Source: Scatosoma sp045654025
GTDB lineage: Bacteria; Bacillota; Clostridia; Christensenellales; Borkfalkiaceae
Reading direction: 5' to 3'
DNA length: 64,000 nucleotides
NCBI GenBank assembly: GCA_045654025.1
Contig: JAZOMO010000020.1
Coordinates: 1-64,000 of the forward strand
Positions 53,089-61,555 of the stretch are shown here, piece after piece. The notes under the pieces are model-generated. The model was not told where the DNA came from and made no database searches. It worked only from the letters and a program-made list of their open reading frames with translations. Numbering within the stretch: the stretch's first letter is position 1; every line of letters starts with the position of its first letter. A program made the translations under genes and the position numbers.

Positions 53089-53816
53089 CAATTCTTCTTT
53101 CCTTTCTTTTCTTCAAGCAACTGCTTGTGTTTTTCTCTCAGGCCCTGCATGACGGCAAGGATTTTCGCATCAGCCTCTTTTAACAGCTCTTCCGTCATTT
53201 TCATTCCGTAGTATTCGGAGAGGTCGAACGGCTCACCGATAATGATATCTGTCCTACGCCAAATCCGAGGCTTTTTGTATGTCACCATCGGGACGATGGG
53301 AACTTGCGCGCGAATGGCAAGCAAAGCACTACCCGATTTAAACGGCAGGAAGGGCTGATCCGTTTTATTCCGCGTCCCTTCGGGATAAATAGCAACCTTT
53401 TCCCCGCTCTTTAAGCACTTTAAAGCGTCCATAATCGCCCTTGCATCCGCTCCGTCGCGACCAACAAATATCGTTTTTACGGCGCTAATAATCGCACCAA
53501 ATATGGGCATCTTCTTCGATTCCGCCTTGGCAATGAAATGGACCCCTTCCTTGGTCGTAGGCAAAATATACATCGGATCAATCATGCGGTAATGGTTGGA
53601 AACGTATAGACATGCGCCGTTAGCGACCTTTTTGTCCCCAAAACACTTAAACGGAAAGAAAAAGCGTACCACAGGCAGAATAAACGCACGCAAAAAAGAC
53701 ATACACGGGGAAACGTGTAAGCCTTTTTTATTGACCTTAAAGAGAATGGAGGGCTTCTTTTTTGCCTTTTTGTGTTTCTCTTTCGTTAAATTTTCCGTCT
53801 TAACGTTTTCCTGCAT
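53088..53816 (-). CDS. plsC: 1-acyl-sn-glycerol-3-phosphate acyltransferase
   Basis: 242 residues. Makes phosphatidic acid from lysophosphatidic acid. Acyltransferase motifs are VSNHYRMIDPM (H-x4-D) and YPEGTRNKTDQPFLPFKSG, followed by VPIVPMV. A hydrophobic patch near residue 40 (CMSFLRAFILPVVRFFF) suggests membrane association; both ends are Lys-rich. Clusters with cmk and ispH-rpsA as in many Clostridia. Confidence 0.93.
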   Translation of the reverse strand: MQENVKTENLTKEKHKKAKKKPSILFKVNKKGLHVSPCMSFLRAFILPVVRFFFPFKCFGDKKVANGACLYVSNHYRMIDPMYILPTTKEGVHFIAKAESKKMPIFGAIISAVKTIFVGRDGADARAIMDALKCLKSGEKVAIYPEGTRNKTDQPFLPFKSGSALLAIRAQVPIVPMVTYKKPRIWRRTDIIIGEPFDLSEYYGMKMTEELLKEADAKILAVMQGLREKHKQLLEEKKGKKN

Positions 53817-53828
53817 TACATTCCCTCG

Positions 53829-54842
53829 TTAAATTTGAGATTGAATAACAGCCTTAATCTTCGCAACCACTTGCTCAATCGTAAGCGAAGAGGTATCCAC
53901 TATCACAGCATCGTCCGCCGCCTTCAAAGGGGCAGTCTTACGCTCACTATCTTGTTTATCGCGTTGCACGATCTCCGCATGCAGCTTTTCAAAGTCCACC
54001 GTTTGACCACGGGCCAGCAATTCGTCATAGCGGCGCTGAGCACGCACTTTACTGTCCGCAGTGATGAAAAACTTGTATTTTGCCTTTGGCAATACCACCG
54101 TACCGATGTCCCTGCCGTCAAGAACACAGCTCATCTGCGCGGCAATTTGGCGCTGAAGCTCCACCATTTTTACTCGAACGGCAGCATGTGCGGAAATATG
54201 CGAAGCCGCCATAGATACAGCATTTTCGCGAATTGCGAGCGAAACGTCCTCTCCATCTAATATGGTACGCTGAGAACCATCAACATATTCCACTTTTACG
54301 TCCAAGGACGGCAGCATCTTCTCCACCTCCTCTGCATTTTGCAGAGAAATTCCCAGGCGAAGAGCCTTCAGCCCGCAAGCACGATACATAGCACCCGTAT
54401 CCAAGTACAGAATGTTATAATCCTTCGCCAAAGCCTTTGCAATCGTACTCTTACCACTACCAGCAGGACCATCCAAGGCAATATTGAAAATTTCCGAAAT
54501 ATCCGTTCTCAATGCTTTTGCTCCTTTCAAATATACGTGCTGAACAGTTTGTCCACCCTGACGCTCCGTAAATACCATAACACGAATACAGAGCGGTAAT
54601 TGCCCAACGATTTCCGGTTCAATGCAAGCAAATAACGGCGCAAAATCATAACCACATTCCCTCGCCGCTTTTGCAGGATGATAGGAATGAATATCCGTCG
54701 TCAGAGAAAACAAAAAGCCAGTAATCTCCTCTTTAGACAAAGTGTTTTTTGTAAAAATCGCCCCCATCATTTCCGAAACGGAAGCCTTGATTTCCTCAAC
54801 GCTATCGTTTGCTATCGTTGTCGCACCACGAATAATTTTCAT
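53829..54842 (-). CDS. AroH-type chorismate mutase fused to cytidylate kinase
   Basis: 337 residues, about 115 more than a normal cytidylate kinase. Residues 1-115 match AroH-type chorismate mutase: IIRGATT with Arg5, CIEPEIVGQL with Glu75, CIRVMV with Arg87 and HVYLKGA with Tyr104, all positions that are catalytic in Bacillus AroH. Residues 119-337 are Cmk: ALDGPAGSGKST P-loop, YLDTGAMYRACGLKAL, VLDGRDIGTVVLP and RDKQDSERKTAPL. It would link aromatic amino-acid synthesis (chorismate to prephenate) to CMP phosphorylation. It has its own consensus promoter and leads the cmk-plsC-ispH unit. Confidence 0.9.
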   Translation of the reverse strand: MKIIRGATTIANDSVEEIKASVSEMMGAIFTKNTLSKEEITGFLFSLTTDIHSYHPAKAARECGYDFAPLFACIEPEIVGQLPLCIRVMVFTERQGGQTVQHVYLKGAKALRTDISEIFNIALDGPAGSGKSTIAKALAKDYNILYLDTGAMYRACGLKALRLGISLQNAEEVEKMLPSLDVKVEYVDGSQRTILDGEDVSLAIRENAVSMAASHISAHAAVRVKMVELQRQIAAQMSCVLDGRDIGTVVLPKAKYKFFITADSKVRAQRRYDELLARGQTVDFEKLHAEIVQRDKQDSERKTAPLKAADDAVIVDTSSLTIEQVVAKIKAVIQSQI

Positions 54843-54877
54843 CGTCTGTCCTCACCGAAACATGTAAATACAAAAAA

Positions 54878-54906
54878 AGTATACAACTTTTTCCCTTTTT
54901 TGTCAA
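54878..54906 (-). promoter_or_regulatory. Promoter of the aroH-cmk unit
   Basis: On the minus strand TTGACA (54906-54901) and TATACT (54883-54878) are 17 bases apart, about 35 bases before the start codon. Confidence 0.82.
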
Positions 54907-54929
54907 GTATTTTGTAAACAAAATATCGA

Positions 54930-56216
54930 CTAACGCACACTATCGCCAGCCGCAAAGCCTGTCGAAAAGGCGATTTGCATATTAAATCCGCCCGTAAATG
55001 CATCCACGTCCAGGACTTCGCCGCAGAATTTTAAACCGTGAACCCGTTTACTTTCCATCGTTTTAGGGTTGATTTCCGTCAATGAAACGCCCCCCGAAGT
55101 GATAATCGCCTCCTCAAAACCGCGAAGCGAACGGGCTTTCAACGGAAGTGCCTTGACCGCACGCAATAAAGCGCCACGCTCTTCCTTGGTGATGGCGTTG
55201 ACAAGCTTTGATTCCGAAATATTTGCCACCTTTAAAACATAAGGAATGAGCTTCGAAGGCAATAACTGCACCAAAGCACCCTTTATTTGCTTATTTTTAC
55301 ACTCGTCAAAGTCGCGCAAAATACGACGATTGAGCGTTTCTTCGTCCAGCGCAGGCTTCAAATCCAAAGAAATCTCCAAGGAGGCTATCGGCAGACGATT
55401 GATCAGCGACGACATCGATAAAACAATCGGTCCAGAAATCCCAAAGTGTGTAAAAAGCATCTCGCCGAAGGCGTTATAGACGATTTTATTGCCGTTTTTA
55501 ACGGAAATAGCAACATTTTTCAGCGCCAAACCCTGCAATTCTTTAAAAAAATCCCCCTGCAGATTGACGCCGCAGAGCCCTGCTTTCAATTCCGAAATCG
55601 TGTGCCCTGCGTTTTTCGCAAAGGTGTACCCGTCCCCCGTAGAGCCCGTGGTCGGATAGGATAAACCGCCCGTGGCAACAATTGCATAATCGCACGGATA
55701 ATACCCCAAGTCTGTTTTAACGCCTATTATGCGTGGCATATTAATTATGCCAGGCGTAGTACTATCATTTATGTCAGGCATATTACTTATGTCAGGCATA
55801 CTTTCATAGGCAATTTCCACTACTTTTTCCCGTAAATGCACGTCTACGCCGCTGTTTTTGCACGCTTTTTCAAGGGTTTTCGTGACGTCGCTGGCGTGAT
55901 CAGACACGGGAAAAACACGATTTCCGCGCTCTGTTTTGACGGATAAACCGTATTCTTCAAAGAAATCGATCACTTTTTGGGGCGGAAATGCGTAAATCGC
56001 CCCACGCAGGAACTTTTCACCGCGCACTACGTTCGTTAAAAACTCACCAGCAGGCACGTCATTCGTAAAATTGCATCGACCCTTGCCTGTGATGTAAATT
56101 TTCTTACCCAGCTTTTCATTCTTTTCAATTAAGACGACTTCGTTGCCGTTTCTTGCGGCCGCATACGCCGCCATTAAACCAGCTGCACCGCCGCCGATTA
56201 CACAAACCTTGCTCAT
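54930..56216 (-). CDS. HI0933/BaiN-family flavoprotein with an in-frame repeat insertion
   Basis: 428 residues from ATG 56216; a longer frame to 56306 has no support. N-terminal FAD-binding VCVIGGGAAGLMAAYAAARNG, then YITGKGRCNFTND, ATGGLSYPTTGSTGDGY and a C-terminal GGVSLTEINPKTMES followed by VDAFTGGFNMQIAF are family hallmarks. Members are NAD(P)/FAD oxidoreductases of mostly unknown substrate. Residues about 139-163, between two beta strands, consist of repeated MPDI-type units encoded by a short palindromic DNA repeat and appear to be an insertion. It follows the oad operon and precedes cmk, with no clear promoter. Confidence 0.9.
   Translation of the reverse strand: MSKVCVIGGGAAGLMAAYAAARNGNEVVLIEKNEKLGKKIYITGKGRCNFTNDVPAGEFLTNVVRGEKFLRGAIYAFPPQKVIDFFEEYGLSVKTERGNRVFPVSDHASDVTKTLEKACKNSGVDVHLREKVVEIAYESMPDISNMPDINDSTTPGIINMPRIIGVKTDLGYYPCDYAIVATGGLSYPTTGSTGDGYTFAKNAGHTISELKAGLCGVNLQGDFFKELQGLALKNVAISVKNGNKIVYNAFGEMLFTHFGISGPIVLSMSSLINRLPIASLEISLDLKPALDEETLNRRILRDFDECKNKQIKGALVQLLPSKLIPYVLKVANISESKLVNAITKEERGALLRAVKALPLKARSLRGFEEAIITSGGVSLTEINPKTMESKRVHGLKFCGEVLDVDAFTGGFNMQIAFSTGFAAGDSVR
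55729..55801. repeat. Cluster of four short palindromic repeats inside a coding region
   Basis: Four units spaced 18-21 bases apart: TATGCGTGGCATA (55729-55741), TATGCCAGGCGTA (55747-55759), TATGTCAGGCATA (55770-55782) and TATGTCAGGCATA (55788-55800). The spacing and lengths keep the frame open. Confidence 0.8.
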
Positions 56217-56321
56217 ATTTATCCTATAATTTCCTAAATAGAATTGCCCGCATATATCGCAGGATATAAATGTTTCACAAAAAATGTTTCCCGTAATTGT
56301 GCGCAAAACCTAAAAATTGTA

Positions 56322-56356
56322 AAAAATACGCAATCGAAATTCGACTGCGTATTTTC
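56322..56356 (-). terminator. Terminator of the oad operon
   Basis: AAAATACGCA pairs with TGCGTATTTT, extended by TCGA/TCGA in the loop region, and the minus strand continues into T residues. It lies directly after the oadA stop. Confidence 0.75.
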
Positions 56357-56376
56357 TTCAAACAAGTCTTTTTACA

Positions 56377-57810
56377 TTATACGGGATATACTTCGCCTTT
56401 CGCTAAATCGCGATCAACGCCATCCTTTTGCGCGGAACGCCATTTGAAGAAGTTTTCTGCAACTTGTTCAAATACTGCATAGGAAAGTACGTCTTCTTCC
56501 TTTTCGTAATAGCCAAGCGCTTGAACCTTTGCTTTAATTTCTTCGTATTCAGGCTGCAACAAGTCTGCAGGACGGCAGGTAACACGCTCTGCGCCCTTCA
56601 AAACCTTTTCTGCAACGTCTTCGTTCAGAGGCATAGGAAGCGTACCGTATTTACCAGCGAACAAGTCTCTGGTTTCTTTGGTAACCATCTTATAGCGTTC
56701 ACCCATGACGATATTCATAACGGCCTGCGTACCAACAATCTGCGAAGAAGGCGTAACCAAAGGAGGATAACCGCAGTCTCTACGAACGTTGGGAACTTCC
56801 GCAAGACATTCCATCAGCTTATCTGCCTTACCAGCCTTTTCAAGCTGGTTGATAAGGTTGGAAAGCATACCGCCGGGAACTTGGTACAACAACGTATTAA
56901 CGTCGATTCCCTTGGATTTTTCGTTCAAGATCTTGTCGTCCTTCAGACGCTTTTCAACGCCCTTGAAGTGTTTAACGATCGGCAACAGCTTGTTAATATC
57001 GATACCCGTGTCGTACGGCGTACCTTTCAAGGTAGCAACCAAGGGTTCGGTTGCAGGCTGAGAAGTACCATTACCCAAAGGCGACAAAGCCGTATCGACG
57101 ATGTCAGCGCCCGCAAGAATACACATAAGGTAAACCATATCGCCCGTACCCGTCGTGTTGTGGGTATGAACGTGAATCTTCGTTTCAGGCTTCAATGCCG
57201 CGCGCAGAGCCTTTACCAGCTCATATGCCTTCAAAGGCAACAAGAGGTTTGCCATATCCTTCAAACAGATATTGTCTGCGCCCATTTCTTCCAGCTGTTT
57301 TGCTAAGCGAATGAAGTAATCGTTGTCGAACACTTCCTTACCGTTAACTTCTGCGCTGGTGTAGCAAATGGTGGCTTCGCAAACGCCACCGTACTTTTTG
57401 ATAGCGCGCATGGATACTTCCAAGTTTCTGGGGTCATTCAATGCGTCGAATACACGCACAACGCCAACACCGTTTTCAACCGACTTTGCAACGAATTTTT
57501 CTACAACGTCGTCTGCATAGTGTCTATAACCAAGCAGATTTTGACCACGCAACAGCATCTGAATAGGCGTTTTTAAATGGGATTTTAACGTACGCAGACG
57601 TTCCCAAGGATCTTCATTCAAGAAACGCAAGCAGCTGTCAAAGGTAGCGCCGCCCCATGCTTCGATGGAATAGTAGCCAATATCATCCAACTGCTCTAAA
57701 ACGGGCAACATTTCATCAATGCGCATACGGGTTGCCGCCTGCGATTGATGCGCGTCACGCAAAATCGTTTCCGTGAGCATTACTTTTCTATTTTCAAATT
57801 TCATTTCCAT
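56377..57810 (-). CDS. oadA: Oxaloacetate decarboxylase/carboxyltransferase alpha subunit (OadA)
   Basis: 477 residues. Transfers a carboxyl group between oxaloacetate/pyruvate and biotin. The HMGL-like barrel has the metal site TILRDAHQSQAATRMR, the active Lys in NICLKDMANLL and HVHTHNTTGTGDMVYL. The C-terminal conserved region (VPGGMLSNL, YPPLVTPSSQIVGTQA) is complete, but the biotin domain is absent, since it is encoded separately at 59.3-59.6 kb. Last gene of the operon. Confidence 0.93.
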   Translation of the reverse strand: MEMKFENRKVMLTETILRDAHQSQAATRMRIDEMLPVLEQLDDIGYYSIEAWGGATFDSCLRFLNEDPWERLRTLKSHLKTPIQMLLRGQNLLGYRHYADDVVEKFVAKSVENGVGVVRVFDALNDPRNLEVSMRAIKKYGGVCEATICYTSAEVNGKEVFDNDYFIRLAKQLEEMGADNICLKDMANLLLPLKAYELVKALRAALKPETKIHVHTHNTTGTGDMVYLMCILAGADIVDTALSPLGNGTSQPATEPLVATLKGTPYDTGIDINKLLPIVKHFKGVEKRLKDDKILNEKSKGIDVNTLLYQVPGGMLSNLINQLEKAGKADKLMECLAEVPNVRRDCGYPPLVTPSSQIVGTQAVMNIVMGERYKMVTKETRDLFAGKYGTLPMPLNEDVAEKVLKGAERVTCRPADLLQPEYEEIKAKVQALGYYEKEEDVLSYAVFEQVAENFFKWRSAQKDGVDRDLAKGEVYPV

Positions 57811-57825
57811 TATGATTACCTCGTG

Positions 57826-59265
57826 TTAAATAATAGCCAACAAGAAGCCAGCCGCAATCGCCGAGCCAATAACGCCTGCTACATTCGGGCCCATTGCGTG
57901 CATCAGCAAGTGGTTGTTCGGATCTTCTTCACGACCGACGTCCTCAGAAATACGTGCCGCCATAGGAACAGCAGATACACCTGCGCTGCCGATAAGAGGG
58001 TTGATTTTACCACCCGAAAGCTTACACATCAATCTACCAACCAACAAGCCGCCGATCGTACCGCAAGCAAAGGCTACTAAGCCAAGCCCGATAATACCCA
58101 ACGTGGAGAAATCCAAGAAGGTTTCACCATATGCCTTACAGCCAACGGAAATACCCAAGAAAATGGTTACGGTGTTCATCAAGCCGTTCTGCGCCTGCGA
58201 AGAAAGTCTATCACACACGCCCGATTCCTTAATCAAGTTACCAAGCATCAACATACCCAGCAGAGGAATTGCATCGGGAAGAAGAATACCAACCACCAAC
58301 GTAACGACTACGGGGAAGATAATCTTTTCAACCTTGGAAACCTTACGCAAGGGCTTCATCTTAATCTGACGTTCTTTCTTGGGAACGATCAAGCGCATCA
58401 AAGGCTTTTGAATTACCGGAATCAACGCCATGTACGAGTACGCCGCAACCGCAATCGCAGGCAACAAGTCTTTCGCCTCACCGTTGAATTGTGCTAATTC
58501 CGAAAGCTTCTGCGTAACGTAAATTGCCGTAGGGCCGTCTGCGCCGCCGATAATTGCAATCGAAGCCGCTGCCGCGAGGTTGAAACCAATCAAGCTTGCT
58601 ACAATCAGCGTCAAGAATACACCAAGCTGCGCCGCCGCGCCAAGCAACATACTCTTAGGGTTGGAGATAAGCGGACCAAAGTCGGTCATCGCGCCGATTC
58701 CAAGGAAAATCAGCGGAGGATAGATAACATTCTGTACGCCATAGAACAAGTACCACAACAACCCACGATTCTGTACGTTGTTGTAATCGTGTGCAAGTTC
58801 TACAATCTTCTGTACTTGACCATCCAAGAATTGATAACCGTTGGGCAACTGTACGTTCAACGTCGAAAGCAAACTATTCCATTCCGTTTCGTCAATAGCA
58901 ACCCAACCATTCTCAACCCACTTTACAACCGAACCGTCGATAAAGTACCAGTTCGCAAGCAAGCCGCCTTCTTCGCCAAATCTATGACCTAAAAGACTTT
59001 CTAAATCAAGCTGTGTAAGGGTTTCCGTGGTTTCATACGTCCCCCAGAGTACTTTATACGCGCCGGGGATATTGATTAAAAACATACCGAACGCAATCGG
59101 CAATAACAGCAAGGGTTCAAATTTCTTGACGATAGCAAGGTACATCAGCAGGAAGGAAACCGCCAGCATTACATAATTCTGCCAGCCGCCCTGCGACAAT
59201 CCCGAGCCATCGAAAAGACCTTTGAAAATATCTCCGATGCTGCTTAAAAAGAGTAAATTCTGCAT
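57826..59265 (-). CDS. oadB: Sodium-pumping decarboxylase beta subunit (OadB/MmdB type)
   Basis: 479 residues, at least nine membrane helices. Decarboxylates carboxybiotin and pumps sodium out. Conserved parts are YPPLIFLGIGAMTDFGPLI, the ion site IIGGADGPTAIYVTQKL, and the C-terminal GAAGVSA-like region (NPLIGSAGVSAVPMAARIS) with MHAMGPNVAGVIGSA. Residues about 69-166, between the second and third helices, form a hydrophilic stretch (with WYFIDGSVVKWVENG) longer than in the classical Klebsiella protein. Confidence 0.93.
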   Translation of the reverse strand: MQNLLFLSSIGDIFKGLFDGSGLSQGGWQNYVMLAVSFLLMYLAIVKKFEPLLLLPIAFGMFLINIPGAYKVLWGTYETTETLTQLDLESLLGHRFGEEGGLLANWYFIDGSVVKWVENGWVAIDETEWNSLLSTLNVQLPNGYQFLDGQVQKIVELAHDYNNVQNRGLLWYLFYGVQNVIYPPLIFLGIGAMTDFGPLISNPKSMLLGAAAQLGVFLTLIVASLIGFNLAAAASIAIIGGADGPTAIYVTQKLSELAQFNGEAKDLLPAIAVAAYSYMALIPVIQKPLMRLIVPKKERQIKMKPLRKVSKVEKIIFPVVVTLVVGILLPDAIPLLGMLMLGNLIKESGVCDRLSSQAQNGLMNTVTIFLGISVGCKAYGETFLDFSTLGIIGLGLVAFACGTIGGLLVGRLMCKLSGGKINPLIGSAGVSAVPMAARISEDVGREEDPNNHLLMHAMGPNVAGVIGSAIAAGFLLAII

Positions 59266-59283
59266 CTTATACCCCTTTCTTGA

Positions 59284-59646
59284 TTAGGAAATTACCGCCA
59301 AAACAGCGTCAGATTCTACGTTTGCACCCTTTGCTACTGCAAAAGAAACTACACCATCGCAAGGAGCAACGATGTCGTTGTCCATCTTCATCGCCTCGAG
59401 AACCAAAATAGGCTGGTCCTTCTTAACGGTTGCGCCTTCTGCAACCAAAAGGTTTTTAATCAAGCCGGGGAAAGGAGAAACAACCTTCTCGCCATTTGCA
59501 GGGGTAGCTTTGGGAGCTGCAGGAGTAGCCGCAGGTGCCGCAGGAGCTGCTACGGGAGCAACTGCTACGGGAGCAGCCGTACCACCAACTTCTTCAACGC
59601 CTACCTGATAAGTTTTACCGTTTACTGTGATAACAAAATTACGCAT
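59284..59646 (-). CDS. Biotin carrier protein of the decarboxylase
   Basis: 120 residues. A short N-terminal region, an Ala/Pro-rich flexible linker (about 26-50), and a biotinyl domain with the biotinylated Lys in LEAMKMDN near residue 92. It shuttles the carboxyl group between carboxyltransferase and membrane pump. The Ala/Pro linker is usual for gamma or MmdC-type carriers. Confidence 0.93.
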   Translation of the reverse strand: MRNFVITVNGKTYQVGVEEVGGTAAPVAVAPVAAPAAPAATPAAPKATPANGEKVVSPFPGLIKNLLVAEGATVKKDQPILVLEAMKMDNDIVAPCDGVVSFAVAKGANVESDAVLAVIS

Positions 59647-59660
59647 ATGATTTATTCTCC

Positions 59661-60014
59661 TTATAACCGTTTAATTCTTTTTACTGTAAATTCGCATTTT
59701 TTATTTTCTTGCTGATAATACGCCGCAATAGCCGCCGTGATTACTGCAAGCACTTCGTCAGAAAGTTCATCTTCACCAGCCGCTGTTTGCAAGGGCGCAA
59801 CTGCGCTTTCCTGCGCTACGGGCTTTGCCTCGCTCTTAGGCTTATTTGTTTTCTCTTCTATGCTGGACACAATCTTACCGATTACCCAAACGACAAAAAT
59901 CAAGAAAGCAATTCCTAAGAATACAATCAAGTACCCCAAGCCTGCATACAAGGAAGATTCCCCTAAGGTCAAGGGTTGATCGCTCCCCGTGTTCGCTAAT
60001 AAATTCCACATCAT
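59661..60014 (-). CDS. Small membrane subunit, OadG/MmdD type
   Basis: 117 residues. One membrane helix (YAGLGYLIVFLGIAFLIFVVWVIG), a charged linker and a C-terminal segment (DELSDEVLAVITAAIAAYY) that fits OadG/MmdD subunits, which anchor the carboxyltransferase to the pump. It starts just after the carboxyltransferase stop. Confidence 0.85.
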   Translation of the reverse strand: MMWNLLANTGSDQPLTLGESSLYAGLGYLIVFLGIAFLIFVVWVIGKIVSSIEEKTNKPKSEAKPVAQESAVAPLQTAAGEDELSDEVLAVITAAIAAYYQQENKKCEFTVKRIKRL

Positions 60015-60026
60015 TGTGTCACCCCT

Positions 60027-61394
60027 TTACTTCACAAGCATCTGCAAGGAAGCAATCAAGTATTGACGAACGAACTGCGGTTCGATGATTGCATCGATAT
60101 AACCGCCCTGCGCCGCATTGAACGGGTCTGCATTTTCGTCTGCATACTTAGCCGCAAGCGCCGCCTTGTCTGCGCTTTCGGACGAAAGCTCAATCTGCGC
60201 GCCCTGCACGCTGTCAAACAGAGCCACCTTTGCATTTGCAAATGCGCAAGTGTAATCGAAGCCAACCGACTTGGAAGCAAACAAAGTATATCCTAAGCCG
60301 ATTGCCTTGCCGTAAATTACGGAAATCTTACCGCCGTCGACTGCATCCAAATATTCAAGATATTCTACCACTTCCTTCATTACGCGGCTGTTGTTAGCAC
60401 ACATTGTGGGTTTGATACCCTTTACGTTGCAAAGCATTACCAGGGGCAAGGAATAGTAACCAGCATATTCGGTGAAAGCGCGAATCTTCGCCATATTGCA
60501 AGCCTTCAACTCTACGCCGTCTTCCCCGCCGTCAAACAACACTGCCGCAACCGAAATACCACCGATACGGCCAAGCATCGTCTTCACGCAATCACAGCCC
60601 TGCGCGCCAAGCTCTACGTAGCTATCGAACACGGAGAGCATATTTTCTGCAGTAGCCGCTTCATTGAGTGCAGGCAAAGAGCCGTTCAAATCCGCCTCTA
60701 CCATACGCGCGGTAAGAATATCTTGAAGAGCAACGATTTTTTCTTTTGCTTCTTCCATGGAAGCCACCGATACAGAAGCCAGACCGGACTTTTTCAATGC
60801 CTTTACGCCACCAACTTCTTCCTTGGACAAGTTCTTGCCTTCTTTTGCGGAAAGCACGAACGGGCTATTGATAGCCAAAACACTGCTCTTTTCAACGAAA
60901 AGCACTGCATCTGCCGAAGCCGCAAGCAAAGCCGCCGAACCGTATACGTCGCCGTTGACGATTACATACTGGGGAACAACGCCCTTCATCTGCGCCGAAC
61001 GCATCAAAAGCTTGCCGAGGCCTTCCAACACACCAACGCCTTCGCCAACCTGCACGCCGTGCGTATTCAAAAGGTAAATGATAGGCGTTTGATCTTTCTC
61101 CGCAGCATCCAAGCACTTTACAATTTTATCACAATTGGCCTTAGAAACGCCGCCCTGCAAAACTTTAAAGTTCTGCGCCACAACATAGAAAGGATAGCCG
61201 TCAACCGTAGCAAATCCCGTGACAACACCCTCCCCTGCAACGTCCGTTTCGCAGAAGGAGTTTTTGGAAAAGCTAAATGCGGAAAGTTCAACAAAACTTT
61301 CTGCGTCTACAAGCGACGAAATCTGTTCACGAACTTCTTTGCCAGCTTCGAGAATTGCCGCTTTTCTTGCTTCTAATAACTGAATTTTATTCAT
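60027..61394 (-). CDS. Divergent biotin-dependent carboxyltransferase (MmdA/PccB-like)
   Basis: 455 residues from ATG 61394 (ATG 61397 also possible), shorter than usual MmdA (about 510). Crotonase-like double domain. The first half has LLNTHGVQVGEGVGVLEGLG and VNGDVYGSAALLAASAD; the second has LPLVMLCNVKGI and SVIYGKAIGLGYTLFASK. The usual acyl-CoA loop (GGAR) and the PGF motif of the biotin half are altered. Family membership is clear from layout and operon, but the substrate (methylmalonyl-CoA, glutaconyl-CoA or other) is not. First gene of the operon, behind a good promoter. Confidence 0.8.
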   Translation of the reverse strand: MNKIQLLEARKAAILEAGKEVREQISSLVDAESFVELSAFSFSKNSFCETDVAGEGVVTGFATVDGYPFYVVAQNFKVLQGGVSKANCDKIVKCLDAAEKDQTPIIYLLNTHGVQVGEGVGVLEGLGKLLMRSAQMKGVVPQYVIVNGDVYGSAALLAASADAVLFVEKSSVLAINSPFVLSAKEGKNLSKEEVGGVKALKKSGLASVSVASMEEAKEKIVALQDILTARMVEADLNGSLPALNEAATAENMLSVFDSYVELGAQGCDCVKTMLGRIGGISVAAVLFDGGEDGVELKACNMAKIRAFTEYAGYYSLPLVMLCNVKGIKPTMCANNSRVMKEVVEYLEYLDAVDGGKISVIYGKAIGLGYTLFASKSVGFDYTCAFANAKVALFDSVQGAQIELSSESADKAALAAKYADENADPFNAAQGGYIDAIIEPQFVRQYLIASLQMLVK

Positions 61395-61455
61395 CATAGC
61401 TCCTTAAATATTTTAGGTGATTTTTGTATTTTATCTCCATTTTCCACCAACTAAC

Positions 61456-61484
61456 ATTATACAATAAATAATTCAAAATTGCAA
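61456..61484 (-). promoter_or_regulatory. Promoter of the decarboxylase operon
   Basis: On the minus strand TTGCAA (61484-61479) and TATAAT (61461-61456), spacer 17. Confidence 0.75.
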
Positions 61485-61511
61485 TAGTATGATTGCAGAA
61501 AAAATGAATTT

Positions 61512-61555
61512 TTTTATAAAAAATTAACGCTGTGCGTTTTTTTTTCACTCAGCGT
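61512..61555 (-). terminator. Terminator of the TVP38 gene
   Basis: ACGCTG pairs with CAGCGT (61527-61532 with 61550-61555) and the minus strand continues with TAATTTTTTAT. The stem overlaps the stop codon. Confidence 0.6.
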
